Shown here: positions 46,544 through 57,946 of the stretch, piece after piece | How positions within the stretch are numbered: position 1 is the first letter of the stretch | How the letters are laid out: each line of letters opens with the position of its first letter | From: Paulinella micropora | Taxonomy: Eukaryota > Cercozoa > Imbricatea > Euglyphida > Paulinellidae | Direction of reading: 5' to 3' | Length of the DNA: 64,000 bases | Assembly (NCBI GenBank): GCA_019918135.1 | Contig: WBZZ01003018.1 | Coordinates: 332,501 to 396,500 of the forward strand | The notes under the pieces: generated by a model | What the model saw: only the letters and a program-made list of their open reading frames with translations | Databases searched by the model: none | What the model was told of the DNA's origin: nothing | Position numbers and translations under genes: made by a program

Positions 46544-49305
46544 TTATGATCCACCGCTCAGACGCGGAGCGGTACGAGGAATCCACTCATCGTCATCATC
46601 TACACGCTTCTGCTTCTTCTTCTGCTTTTTTCCCCTTCCTCTTGTCTTCTTCCTCTTCGAAGAAGAAGAAGAAGAAGAAGGCTGAGAAGAAGAAGAAGCA
46701 GAAGAAGAAAGAGGAAGAGGAGAAGAAGAAGCAGAAGAAGAAAGAGGAAGAGGAGAAGGAGCGAAGGCAGTTTGCACGCGTCCGGTAAAAACTGATGGCT
46801 CCGGTTGGCTCAGTTCATCGAGCCAAGCGTCCACATCACCGGGGCAAATCTCATCCCACCTCCCATACTCCAACCCATTCACTCCCATGCAAAGTTCCTC
46901 ATGCTTTTTTTTCCAAAGCCGCCTACTCACCCTGTACCTAGCCCCGCACCCTACCTCACACCTTGCCCATTTCCTACTCTCCTCCCACACATCTCGCACA
47001 GGGTTAAGACAAGCTCTCCAGTGCTGGAGCATACACTCGACATCGTCTGTCCAGCGTCGGCTCGAGCACATGAAGTGAGCTCGCTTATGCTTGCCTTTGT
47101 ATAACTCTATGCCTTGCGTGTTGAAGTCGGAAAGGGTGAGGTTAGGGGTAAGAAGCACCAGCTCAAAGGCATGATCAACAAAAATGTGAACATAGATAGT
47201 TATGAAAGCCGGTGATAAAATTGGCAGTCTAGCTGCCCTATCTGCCGGTGACTCTGCGTCTATGTCATCCGGCGCCCGGCCCCGTGGAAAGGTAGCGCGA
47301 TGAAAGAATCGGTGCATGGCTTGTTGATGTTTGAGTATGTGCACCACCTCTTCCCCAACCGATTTATGAAGCCCTAACCACAACGTGTGCCACTCCACCC
47401 ACAGCTTCCGCAACTCCTCTCCTCTCTTTGAATCCTTGTCACCTTCCACTATCACTCCCAAGTTTATGCTATACTCCTTCACCTTCTCGCCCAACTTCCT
47501 TGCCATGCAACCATTAAGTTCTTTCCACTTAAAGTTGCATGTGCCCTCTTTGTCTTCCATACCCTTCGCCCCAAACCACCAGTACACCCCCCCTCTCTTC
47601 AGCTCCCCTCTTATTCTCTCCAACACCTCCAAGTGTTTCTCTTGTCCCCACTCTATCTTCTTCTTCAACTCAGGGTCATGACGAGCCTGGGCTCAAATGG
47701 AGCCATGCAAGGCCTCGTGGATGGCATGGTTTAGTAAACGGTTCTGAACCCTGATGAAGAAGTGTAATGTGTCTGGTATCCGACGCTTGAGAGGTATCCA
47801 GGGGAAGAGGTCGACCCTATCACCCATGGCTGGGTGTGTACACTTCTCAGCGTCGGATACTATGGGGTGGTTGGTGAGGACGTCTTGAAGTTGCGGGCCT
47901 TTTGTGATCAGACAGTATATACATGGGTTAGTTGATCTAAAGCTACCCGATGAATGTCCAGCCACAGTGGCCATAAACTTCAAGTCTCCTCCCAACCAAA
48001 ACGTGAACTGGCGGCGAACTATGGTGGGGTTGGGGTCGCCTTCCGAGATATAATAATCTCCCTCCTCCTGCAACTGTCTAAGGTCCTCCCTAAATGTGGT
48101 TGAGCTTAATGATTGGTAATTATCCCCAGCAGGAGTGAGAGCAAAAGGAAAAATGAAGTCTGTGGCATTAAACTTCCTGCACAGTTGTTTATCTTCCGGT
48201 ATTACCCGGAGGATCCACAGTGTGCTTGTCTTGTTCTTGCTGATGGCGCGACCATCAGCTTGAAGAAGAACATCCACATTCGGCTCTTGCAAGCCGTATG
48301 TGCTGCACACCCACCGCAGGACTTTACGTGGACACAGCTTCACTTCTTCGGGAACCTCCTCTAACTGCTGGCATTCGGCAAATGTAGGTTTTAAGTCAAA
48401 CTGCTGCTCAACTTTTTGACCAAGGTCCTTCCTAGCTTCTTGGAATTTAGAAAAAGGAAGGTCCTTGTTCAAAAAGCCATGCGATTTCAGTTTGTTTAAA
48501 ACTGCCTGACTAATATTCTCGTCATCTGCGAATAATATGAGTGACATGAGTTGTTTGTATGGATCGGAGTTTTTACCTCCTATAGTGGGCGAGTGTGAGT
48601 GCAGATCGTAATTTTTGCGCGCCCACTTGTACCACTGCTTAGTTACAAACTCTACTTCTTCACCTGCCCTATCTGCTAAGTGTTTGGCAAAAGCATCCTG
48701 CATAATCCTAACATCTGATCTTATGTTTCGTTTTCCTCTCTCATCTACCTGGCTGTAACTCTTTCTCATTCTAGGGGCATAGGACAGCACAGCCTTATGT
48801 TTATTAGTTTGAAACTCTACAAAGTGACGAGGTGAGGTGATATGGCGAGTAATTTGTAGTGATGGATGGGTATGTATGTGTGAAGGGAGAGGAGAAAGAA
48901 TAGAAAAGTGTTTTTGTATGTCGGAAATGTCCTTGCCGCAAGAGGACTTTACCTTGTTTGACCTCTCTGGCGTTGTGCAAGGCACGTCCTTGCTTTGCCT
49001 AGGGCGCCCCCGAGCAGGTGTCACTGGTGTTGGGACCTATCAACCACAAATGTGTACAAACAAGCACGTTATGTGACACTTTACCTGCAAAAAAGTGCTG
49101 AAAAAGAAGCCGTATATGCGGAAAACAATGAATAAATGCAAACCAAACGCACAGAGGATATACATAAACATGTAGGTACGAAGTGGATTGAGAAATGACA
49201 GTGATAGTGGCCTCCATGTTGACTTCGTCTCCAGCCGCAACGATGGCGACAGAGGGTCCTCGTTGCTGTAGCTTCAAGTCCACACCCTTGGCTTCCAGTT
49301 CCGCA
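46544..49305 (-). CDS. Putative RAG1/Transib-like transposase, copy 2 (one in-frame stop)
   Basis: Homologue of the gene at 38245-41225. The exon starting near 49024 reads through VLLQADGRAISKNK, FWLGGDLKFMATVAGHSSGS and CIYC to HEALHGSI, where a TGA stands at the position of the Trp in copy 1 (near 47694). The same frame then continues to the end with NTQGIELYKGKHKRAHF, the cysteine cluster and DDDEWIPRTAPRL. The upstream exon (about 49304-49200) reads VAELEAKGVDLKLQQRGPSV. Apart from the stop, the frame is intact and the motifs match copy 1. So the copy is probably inactive, recently broken, or the stop is a base error. Confidence 0.6.
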
Positions 49306-50442
49306 ACTGTAGGGGAGAACAAGAACACACACATACAATATGCATTACAGCTGTTACATGCAAGAAAAATAGATCACACACAACACACACACTCTACTAC
49401 CACACAGTTCCAACATACAAACAGAAACAGAAACACACACAAAACACATAGAAACAGCATGCAGGCACTCACCTAATTCTCTCTGAGCCTTTCTGGAGGC
49501 CTTATGAATCATTATCCTACATAACAGGCACAGAAAATATTATGTATGTATACTAAACAAACGAAAACAAGCACTAAAATTCGAAGAAATTGGTGTTCAG
49601 AAAAAGGGGCTTACTCCTGTTGTCGTTGTGCTTTTTTTGCAGCTTTTTTAGTTTTTTGCTGGGAAAGCAGTTCTCTACCCGCTGCTGTCTTTTTTTCATT
49701 TTTTCGTAGGTAGGATCGCTTGATAGGGGCTTTTTGGTTTAACCTTGTCTTTTTTTTCGCCATCGATTTTCGACAAGTCAAAATGTATTGCCGGTTTTTC
49801 CGGTACTGATGGCATTTTTATGTTGTGAAATGCCGGGTTCGCTTACGGGCCCGCGGCACCAGTTTCAAGTCGGAGGTACATGTGTTCGCAGCGAGTGTGT
49901 GTTCAAACCACTTTTTTTCAAGCAAAAGCAAGCATGACACAAGTGTTTTCATTAGAAAACATGGTCTTTCCTGTATTTGAAATCCTTATTATTATCGACT
50001 TCAATTTTCACATTTAACGACATAGCAAGTATGGCAGTTTTTAACTGACAAATGCTGTTTGCATGATGCACTCTGCACTCATTTTTACGCACAAGTGCAC
50101 AAATGAATTTAAATGTTATGTTGAGCAATTCTGCCAGAGGGTTTTTGCAGAGATATACGGTATAAAACAAAAACTAGGAAAACATAGGTCGAAAACTAGT
50201 TAGTAAAGATTCAGAACATACCCCCAGATCACAGCAATAGCTTATAGGAACTGAAAACCTTAATACAGGAAAGTCCATTCCCACTACAAACATTGAATTC
50301 TGCGCAGACAGCACCTCAAAATCTTGAATATTGAATAAGATTACTCGCTGCGAAATATTTAATGATTCTACCGACCACTAGAGTCGGTAATACAACCAAA
50401 CACATTCCTCAAAAGATTAGAATGATGTCTCGTTATATTAGC

Positions 50443-50649
50443 TCAGTGAAGCCAAAAAGGAAAACTGCAACAGACCAGGAATAAAATGGTATCAGGTCCA
50501 ATCCGGACAAATAATACTGAAAAACAAGCTGGTGCACCTGTCACCAGGAAAAGATACTTTTTACCGGCTATCAGGGTGGTGATGCCTACAGTAGCCCCTC
50601 CCGATTTTATGACGGAAATAGCATTTTCGTCATACACCTGTCCATACAA
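50443..50649 (-). CDS. Small ORF, unknown
   Basis: Sixty-eight codons on minus with a natural-looking start (MYGQVYDENAISVIKSGG) and a hydrophobic second half. The opposite strand is also open for about 60 codons. The family is not recognised. It may be an exon of a gene cut by the neighbouring elements. Confidence 0.2.
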   Translation of the reverse strand: MYGQVYDENAISVIKSGGATVGITTLIAGKKYLFLVTGAPACFSVLFVRIGPDTILFLVCCSFPFWLH

Positions 50650-50924
50650 ATAGTATGCGCTATGGAGTCATGCCACACAGCGCATCGACCCACTGATAGA
50701 TGCTAAAAGACGATAAATATATCCTCATACGGCACGTCAAAGCGGATTCTCCAGCCATTCTTGTAGATTTTTGAACTCCTTCCCTTCAATCTCTTTTTTT
50801 TTTTTTTCCTCGGCAGTATGTCAAGAACAAACTTACTATTAATAAAAAAATACAAGCAACGTGGTGCTGTAGTACGATTCCCCCTTTGATCTCCTTCTTT
50901 TTCTTATCATTATCAATATTATTA

Positions 50925-50961
<37 letters not shown>

Positions 50962-51440
50962 CAGGGAGATCGTAAGTACATTGTCTTTTTTAATGACATA
51001 CCCTTGTATAAGGCGGATATCCTATGATATAGTATTAGGGGGCCAGTCCTAATAGCTATATCCGAAGTCGAGGTGTATGTACCCGACCCTGCGATATACC
51101 GACACAAGTAGAGATTGACCGTGCTCAGGTACGACACTTTATAATCTATCGTAAAAATAATTTAATGAAAGTTTCAGAGAACATTTCATTTTCGATAACA
51201 TCATCCCAGGACTTGGAAAGAGTCATACCCGGGAACACCATCGCTCAATACACTAGCGATCCCCGTATACGGTGTAGTATCATCGTCGATCGACCTTTCG
51301 CACTCGTATGTTGCAATCGAATGCCAAGTTATATCACTGAGTCTTTTTAATATTAATATTGATAACGATGATGCATGATCAAATCATGATACGCCGTGGG
51401 CAATCAATCAGTTTGTTTGAGACACATAAAGAAAAATCAT
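50650..51440. other. Intergenic, AT-rich, no gene seen
   Basis: Contains a poly-T run near 50790-50807 and an (ATT)n tract at 50927-50958. It probably includes the 3' flank of the Ty3/gypsy element. I could not define an LTR. Confidence 0.5.
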
Positions 51441-51447
51441 TTCTTTG

Positions 51448-53490
51448 TCACTGCCTTCGTCGTCTGGCGCGGATTTCTTTGCCTGGTGGAGGACCACCAA
51501 CAAAAGTCAGATCGAACTTTGACTGTTCGAGAATGTCCCAGATCTTATTAGGGATTCCGCCCAACGATAATTCAAAAGGGATATCAAGCACTCCTCTTGG
51601 CAGTGTCTGAATGGTCCACGCAGTGTAATCCTTGTCTCTGGGAGTAATTGTATCATCCCATGTCTCGAGACTTTTTGCGTCTTTATATACTGGCAGATAA
51701 TGTCTTGCCTTTGGATCCTCAATCGGGTCCATACTTCTCCAAAACTGGAGTATCGGTTGTACTATCTTTGCGGCTGATGATATTTTGAGTGTCCATGTGA
51801 CACGCATCTGTCGTGGGACCGCCACGACCCGCATCAAGTATAAGTCTGAGAGAGTGTCATCAGCGACATGTTGTTCCGCTGGTCTCATCAGATAGAAAGC
51901 ATCTTTCACCCATGCGATGGTTGCTATCGCATCGCCTTCCTTCCATCGCTCATGGACAATCTCAACGTTGCCCGCGTTTGGGTCAGTGTCCGTCCCCTCC
52001 TCCTCCTGGTGGACGTCCTTTGATCTCATCGACCTCATCGCCTTCCTCGGTTGGTCGTTGATAAGATCATTCCACGCTCTCCTTAGCTGCGCCTCTGTGA
52101 TCTTCTCCTTCTTTCCGCTATGCTCTCGCGGAGACTTAGACTGAGTCCCCACCGCGCTTATGCGGTCAGTCTTCTCCTTGCTGTCCACCTCACTCTCCTC
52201 CTTCTCAGCTATCGGTGCCCGATAAGCATCGTCTTGGTCTATGCCAGCCTCCTTGTGGATGGGCGCCACCTCTTTGAAATCATCCTTCATCCGTTTTAAC
52301 GCCTCCTCAACGGATTCATCTTCCAGTAAGAAGGGATAACACTTAATCATCCTTCTTACATTCACAATTTGCACCTTCCCTCTACCCCTGATCTTGTAAT
52401 TAAGAGGTCCCGTCTGTTCCATAATCTGATAAGGTCCTTTCCAGTGAGTGAACAGCTTAGAGCTGACTCCCTTCGGGACTTGAGGATGGTACAATAGTAC
52501 AATATCCCCGACCTGGAACTTGATCTGATCCAAGTGCGCTTGTCGCACCCCTTCAGCATCAGTCTTTCGGCGCTCCGCCTCTCTATGCGCCCTGACTATT
52601 TGTCCCACCTCCATCTTCACCCTAAGTCTCATCCCAAACAACTCATCCGCATCCGCCCAAGTGTCTTTTGGGTGAAGGAGCGAAGTCGGGATATCAGGCT
52701 CACGCCCATATACTAACTGATATGGCGAGATTGAGCTCTTCGAGCCTCCTAACGCCGTAGAGGGTAGACAGTTCATTGCAAACGCAAATGATGGTGCTGC
52801 CTCGACCCATGCTCTTTGATTCTCCTTCTTCGTGCAATACATCTTTAGCGAGGCTTTGAGGGGTCTGTGTACCCGCTCGATTTTCCCATTTGCTCGCGGG
52901 TTATAGGCAGTAACATATTGCCATTTCATCCCGTAAAATTTAGATAGTTTGTCGATGACCTCGCTATTAAAGTCCGAGCCTCGATCAGAACATATCTTTC
53001 TTGGTACTCCGATCTGTGAGATGATCCTATCGATCAGCGCCTCGGCCGTCGTCTTGCCGGTAACGTCTTTGACAGGGATGATCCACACATAGTTGGTGGC
53101 TCTGTCAATAGCAGTAAGGAGGTATTTGTAACCATCCTTCGACTCTGGGAAAGGTCCCACATGATCAATGTGTATAAACTCAAACATCCCCGCATGAAGA
53201 GGAAATTCGCCAATCAGGCCGAAATTTGCCTTCAGTGGTGTTTTGTTTATCTTGCACGGGATGCATGCATCCACCGCCTGATCTATCTCCTCCTTCATCT
53301 TCTTCCACCAGAATCGCCTCGCTACGAACATATGAGTTCGTTGTCGACCCGGATGCGCCAGAAGTGGGCAATTGTGGGCTGCGACAAATATAAATCGTCT
53401 CAGACTCTCCGGTACCCAAAGGGTCCATTTGTCCGGCTGTGACGCATAGCGACCGTGAAGCCCTTGTACCACAGTAGACCATCTCTCCAT
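51448..53490 (-). CDS. Ty3/gypsy integrase
   Basis: An H-H/C-C type zinc-binding N-terminus (HPGRQRTHMFVARRFWW, then CIPCK) is followed by an integrase core (HIDHVGPFPES, SDRGSDFNSEV, PRANGKIERVHR). Next is a GPY/F-like module (GPYQIMEQTGPLNYKI) and a long charged C-terminal extension of about 280 residues that I do not recognise. Confidence 0.85.
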   Translation of the reverse strand: MERWSTVVQGLHGRYASQPDKWTLWVPESLRRFIFVAAHNCPLLAHPGRQRTHMFVARRFWWKKMKEEIDQAVDACIPCKINKTPLKANFGLIGEFPLHAGMFEFIHIDHVGPFPESKDGYKYLLTAIDRATNYVWIIPVKDVTGKTTAEALIDRIISQIGVPRKICSDRGSDFNSEVIDKLSKFYGMKWQYVTAYNPRANGKIERVHRPLKASLKMYCTKKENQRAWVEAAPSFAFAMNCLPSTALGGSKSSISPYQLVYGREPDIPTSLLHPKDTWADADELFGMRLRVKMEVGQIVRAHREAERRKTDAEGVRQAHLDQIKFQVGDIVLLYHPQVPKGVSSKLFTHWKGPYQIMEQTGPLNYKIRGRGKVQIVNVRRMIKCYPFLLEDESVEEALKRMKDDFKEVAPIHKEAGIDQDDAYRAPIAEKEESEVDSKEKTDRISAVGTQSKSPREHSGKKEKITEAQLRRAWNDLINDQPRKAMRSMRSKDVHQEEEGTDTDPNAGNVEIVHERWKEGDAIATIAWVKDAFYLMRPAEQHVADDTLSDLYLMRVVAVPRQMRVTWTLKISSAAKIVQPILQFWRSMDPIEDPKARHYLPVYKDAKSLETWDDTITPRDKDYTAWTIQTLPRGVLDIPFELSLGGIPNKIWDILEQSKFDLTFVGGPPPGKEIRARRRRQ

Positions 53491-56234
53491 CCCATCTCCT
53501 TCATCTGATCTTTGATCACTTTCGTCATCTTCAGCTCATCCGGGTTCTGATATAACTGTATCAGTTCCTTAAACTCCGGATCTTGAGCCTGTTGTTGCCT
53601 CCATGCGGTAGGCGAGGCTATATGGATAGTACCATCTTCTAGCCGTATCCCGATTCTTTCCGGGTCATCGTCTAGGTCACTTCTCCGCTCTTGAGGAGGC
53701 TCCGCATAAACATCCTGCGTCTCCTCTTCCTTTCTTATGTTCGCCTTCGCATTCGCATATACCTCATAGGACCACTCAGCGTCCTCCTGGGTATGTAGCT
53801 CACAACACATCCCGTGATCCGGGCCTTGTGGACTGTACCGTAGACCTGTGCGGTCATATCGGACTCCACTCGCCATCTCCATCGCCTCAATGTGGCTGAC
53901 CTCATACACCTTGTCAGTGGACAAGTCTTCCATCTCCACCGTGGACACCAACGCCGATACTTCTGAGTTAAACTCTAGCCTAGAGAGGCTATCAGCGACC
54001 ACATTTCGCTTTCCCGGTAGATGGACCATTGTAAAATCGAAACAAGACAAGAACGCTTGCCGCCGCGCCAGCCGTCCCGTCTGTTCATGATTCATCAACC
54101 ATAACAGGTTATGATGATCAGTTCTGACAGTAAATTGAGGTCCTCCCCACAAATACTCTCTGAGCCTCTTGAGGGCCCATACTACCGCCAACGCCTCTCT
54201 TTGCCTTGTGCAATAGTTTCTCTCCGCCGCACACAACTTCCTACTAATAAACATGATTGGGCGTAATTTCTTCTCCTCATCCTCTTGTTGTAATACAGCC
54301 CCAATCGCAAACTTAGATGCGTCTGTATCGACTACGAATTGTTTCGTAAAGTCGGGCATCGTTAACACCAGTCCTCCGTCTTTCGGGTCTTTGTAAATGA
54401 GATCTTTGAGCGCATGAAACGCTTGCAAAGCCTCTTCGCCCCACTTCTCAAAGTCTCCAAAATCTATCATTTTCTCCAACTTAGCCCGTGTTGCACCCCA
54501 ATCGGGTATAAACTGGCTATAGTATTGCGCCATCGCAAGGAATGAGTGCAATTCAGTGCGGTTCTTCGGTATCGGTCGATTCATAATCTCCTCCCTCTTC
54601 TCTTTGGATATCGAGACTCGATTATGGGAGATCTCGTACCCTAAGTATGTCACACTCGTCTTGGCAAGTTGACACTTCTTTAGATTGCACTTCAGGCCAA
54701 AAGCTCCGATGCGCCTGAATATATCGGACAAATGATCGATATGCTCCTCCATTGTGTTAGAGTATACGATAATGTCATCGATATAGCAAAATGCATATTC
54801 TCCCGCCTTCTGTCCCCGCCTTCTCATAAAGCCACCGTCAGACAAATCATCGTACTGACTGCTCAACATCTTCTGCATCGCCTTCTGGAAAAGTCCTGGG
54901 GCTTGCTTGAGGCCCATCGGAAGCACTTTCCATTGATATATTTCCATATCCACCACAAACGCCGTCAGCCATCTGGACTTTTCCTCCAGTGGTATCTGCC
55001 AGAAGCCATTCTTAAGGTCAATGACCGAATAGAATTTTGCATTCCGCAGTACTCTCCTTCCTTCTTCTAATGTCGGGAGAGGATTTCTCTCTTCCTCCAG
55101 CACCTTGTTAACACGAGCATAGTTAACTGTCAGGCGCCATTCTCCTCCTGGCTTCGGCACTATTCTCGGTTGTGAGACTATTGGAGATGTTGATCTCTCA
55201 ATAAAGTCCTCATTGAGCAGCTGTCTTGCTAGCTCCTCCGCTATCTTCGCCTCATGTATACTCAAATTCGCCCTTCGTGGTGCCGGTGACGGCTCCGCAC
55301 CCGGTATTTTATAAATAACCGCAGTGAAATCTTCAGGCTTGACACCACCTGCATGTGGAGGGTCAAAAATTTCCTTGTTCGCCTCTAATTTGGCTTTTAA
55401 AAGCTCCTTCTCCTTCTCCGTGCCTACTCCTTCTTCCAATATTTTCCGCGCCGCCTCTTGAAAATCTTCATCAGACATCTGTTTATGCTGCTTGAGGGGT
55501 TCTCTGTCCTCCTCCAAGCCTAAGTCCTCTTCCGAGACATCATCTAGGCCCGTCTTTTCATACGTGACCGTGTCCGGCTCATCATCTTTACCGAGCTCCA
55601 CCAGCATGTCAATGAGTCTCGCGTATTGCAAAGGAGCTTTACGGGTGTAAAAACCATCAAAGCATGTGAATGCTTGCGGTATCAATTTCAACTTGTCGAG
55701 GTCTCTGAGCTTCCACTTGTATGCACTGCTCTGCTCACGAGTTCCCATACGACAAGCCACCACTAGCTGTTGCTTGCGAGAGGGTACCGGTATAGGATGA
55801 TCAATAAGCAGGTCCCTTATTTCCTGCGCCCATATCGCCTTCTCATTATATGGCAGGATAATAGTATACGGCTTATTATTTTCGAATAAAGTCCGTAAGC
55901 ATTTCTTCACTTCAGACAGTGAACGCGGCCACGTCGGCTCGTCACCCCAGAAATCAGTAATAAAACTTGTAATAGTTTCTGGTGGAGTATCTGGGATTCG
56001 CCCCGTTCTCCTTGGTACAAACGCCTCCCTTTTTTCTTCTCCTACTTTCGCATGGAAACAGTATCCGTTAGTAATATGGACATCTGTTCCTACTCCTTCC
56101 GCGAATCTCGCCGACGACGGGCTTCTTTGTGCGACATATATAATCTCCTCCTTTCGCTTCTCGATTAAGTCATCAATAGACTTTTGTCCCAATGGCATGT
56201 CGGAACTGTGACAGTGCAAACTTGGGATTCCCAA
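53400..56234 (-). CDS. Ty3/gypsy reverse transcriptase / RNase H
   Basis: The frame contains the RT hallmarks (YSVIDLKNGFWQIPLEE; the catalytic CYIDDIIVYS), then RNase H (FVVDTDASKFAIGAVLQ, TDHHNLLWLMN) and the connector leading to integrase (VADSLSRLEF). It copies element RNA into DNA in the retroelement life cycle. It overlaps the integrase frame. Confidence 0.85.
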   Translation of the reverse strand: MGIPSLHCHSSDMPLGQKSIDDLIEKRKEEIIYVAQRSPSSARFAEGVGTDVHITNGYCFHAKVGEEKREAFVPRRTGRIPDTPPETITSFITDFWGDEPTWPRSLSEVKKCLRTLFENNKPYTIILPYNEKAIWAQEIRDLLIDHPIPVPSRKQQLVVACRMGTREQSSAYKWKLRDLDKLKLIPQAFTCFDGFYTRKAPLQYARLIDMLVELGKDDEPDTVTYEKTGLDDVSEEDLGLEEDREPLKQHKQMSDEDFQEAARKILEEGVGTEKEKELLKAKLEANKEIFDPPHAGGVKPEDFTAVIYKIPGAEPSPAPRRANLSIHEAKIAEELARQLLNEDFIERSTSPIVSQPRIVPKPGGEWRLTVNYARVNKVLEEERNPLPTLEEGRRVLRNAKFYSVIDLKNGFWQIPLEEKSRWLTAFVVDMEIYQWKVLPMGLKQAPGLFQKAMQKMLSSQYDDLSDGGFMRRRGQKAGEYAFCYIDDIIVYSNTMEEHIDHLSDIFRRIGAFGLKCNLKKCQLAKTSVTYLGYEISHNRVSISKEKREEIMNRPIPKNRTELHSFLAMAQYYSQFIPDWGATRAKLEKMIDFGDFEKWGEEALQAFHALKDLIYKDPKDGGLVLTMPDFTKQFVVDTDASKFAIGAVLQQEDEEKKLRPIMFISRKLCAAERNYCTRQREALAVVWALKRLREYLWGGPQFTVRTDHHNLLWLMNHEQTGRLARRQAFLSCFDFTMVHLPGKRNVVADSLSRLEFNSEVSALVSTVEMEDLSTDKVYEVSHIEAMEMASGVRYDRTGLRYSPQGPDHGMCCELHTQEDAEWSYEVYANAKANIRKEEETQDVYAEPPQERRSDLDDDPERIGIRLEDGTIHIASPTAWRQQQAQDPEFKELIQLYQNPDELKMTKVIKDQMKEMGWRDGLLWYKGFTVAMRHSRTNGPFGYRRV

Positions 56235-57010
56235 TTGTCGGTCCAGGACAGTTCATCCGGTCTTACGACATGAGGGTGAACGTACACCTCAAGTGCCTCA
56301 TGTGCGATGGCCATCTTTTTGTGATCCGTCGCTAGACTCAGCTCATAAGCATCATAAGAGTCAGTAGCCTTGAAGGGATCAATATCGTTCTTTTCTCCTC
56401 TTTTTACTCCATATATCACTCGCAGTGCGGCGCAATCAATCACAGCCCACATCGTAGCCAATTGGTCATACGATAGTAATATTGACCCGTGGTAACCGGG
56501 GACGACATAAAGGTCCATGCGGTATACTCGTGCGGATTTTAATTTAAAGGTCAATGTGATGATTCCCGTGATGACCGTCCGGCTACCCACTCCTTTCAGA
56601 GTGCCAGACGAATTTTTCATATTTCCGTCCACCCAGTCCCGGTATCGATTAAAAAACTTCCGGCCAACAATATTAATATTCGCCATCGTATCATTACCAA
56701 CTCTTAATATTGTCTTCAATGTTTCACAATAAAGTTCCGTATAACACAGAACATCGGGCCTGTGTATATTGGCTGCGAGAACAAGAACTTTACGTTCCAA
56801 ATTTTGGAGTCTTGTCTCTAACTTTTTCAACTCCTCCTTCTTCTCCTCCTGCTTCACCTCATTAACACATTGTTATTATTCTGCGGTACTGGTGCGTTTA
56901 CTATGTGAGCGACATTGTCTTGTGGTACTTGAGTACACACATTGTCTTTTTGCTCGCCACCCGCCGCGATCGTAGACATTGAGTCTGTTCGTGGTTGTTT
57001 GCTTTGTTAG

Positions 57011-57667
57011 AGCCAACAGTATGGCGCAGTGTTTCCCGTGCAGTTTGGAAATCAGCACTGGTATGTGGATCCAGAAAGCGTTGTGGGAGGGAAACGCTTT
57101 GGAAATGTCATCAAAATCGGGAGCGGGCAAGGCGGCCTGCCAGCCATCACCTTTCCAGTTCTTGGTAAGCATGCATGAAGCCAGGCGGTGCCGCGTGTCG
57201 TTGCATACACAGATACTATAGCTATCATAAAATGGGAAAGCTTTGGTTTTGTTATGGCTTTCACGAAAGATGTTAGAGCAGGACCCCCTATAACACTTTC
57301 ATATTACACATATAGTAGAGCGAGAAGTGTTAGTAAAACACGCGGTACAAAGCTTTGCGAAAGGGAGCAGCAGACGTTACTGCGGCTAGAGAATGGGTCC
57401 CATTTGTACACTCCTTGGAGAGTACAAATGGACCCATCCTTGCCTGCTATGCAGAGAGGGCATTGCGCTATGACAGCAAGAAACAAATCCAATTGTAATT
57501 GTGTCTTATATGTTGAAGATGAGTCAAGAGATCCCATAATCAGTATAAGAGCAAAAGCAAACAGGTTCTATCATGCTTGGTCATTAGTTATAGTAGACTA
57601 CGGATGGCCAGAGGAAGTGAAGGAGCAACACAAAATTATTGATGTCAAACAGGGTGACTTAGTTTAA
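57011..57667 (+). CDS. SET-like domain protein, last two exons
   Basis: Exon 57011-57164 (acceptor tttgttag, donor GTAAGC) and exon 57213-57667 (acceptor acacag) join in frame and stop at TAA. The product reads WYVDPESVVGGKRFGNVI, then FVMAFTKDVRAGPPITLSYY, which fits the C-terminal half of a SET domain (A-x-D-I-x-x-G-x-x-I-x-x-Y). A Cys/Trp-rich tail of about 110 residues follows. The N-terminal half is not found upstream, where the Ty3/gypsy fossil begins at once, so the element may have split the gene. A lysine-methyltransferase-like fold is inferred; alternatives are open. Confidence 0.4.
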
Positions 57668-57900
57668 TACCTTGGAAGGGTTGGCTTAGATGTAACAGAA
57701 ATGGAGAGACAAATGAGTGAGCTCTAACTTAGCTTTTACGTTTCAATTCTGTTGTAAAAAAATCAATTAAAGTTTTTCACGAAACGTACACGAAGTTTAA
57801 ACTCAAGCACACGTGCGGCAACAACCTCGAAACTTTAATACGGACCGGATCAAGACTGAGTCAAATCAAAAAGAACTTACTTACATACATACATACATAT

Positions 57901-57946
57901 ACCTAACCCTAACCCTAGCCCTAACCCTAATAACCCTAACCCTTCA
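57901..57946. repeat. Telomere-like CCCTAA repeats
   Basis: About six CCCTAA units (one CCCTAG) in a row, equal to TTAGGG on the other strand. They are internal, flanked by unique and GC-rich sequence. Confidence 0.8.

Larger units (their letters stand above)
45825..50390 (-). mobile_element. DNA transposon, RAG1/Transib-like, copy 2
   Basis: Same layout and orientation as copy 1, about 8 kb away. Similarity covers the coding region, the 5' exons (49160-49500) and about 900 bp of leader (49480-50385). The low end differs: it carries four 180-bp tandem units where copy 1 has one. The copies are clearly diverged in sequence, so they are not a recent duplication. Confidence 0.6.
51448..56857 (-). 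mobile_element. Ty3/gypsy LTR retrotransposon fossil (pol region)
   Basis: Minus strand. Parts in order: a protease-like segment (56857-56165), reverse transcriptase and RNase H (within 56234-53400) and integrase with a long C-terminal extension (53490-51448). The frames are long, so the pol part looks nearly whole; overlapping frames may reflect the family's usual frameshift expression. Gag and both LTRs were not identified, so the element is incomplete or its ends are too diverged to see. It appears younger than the LTR scraps near 11-12.7 kb. Confidence 0.8.
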
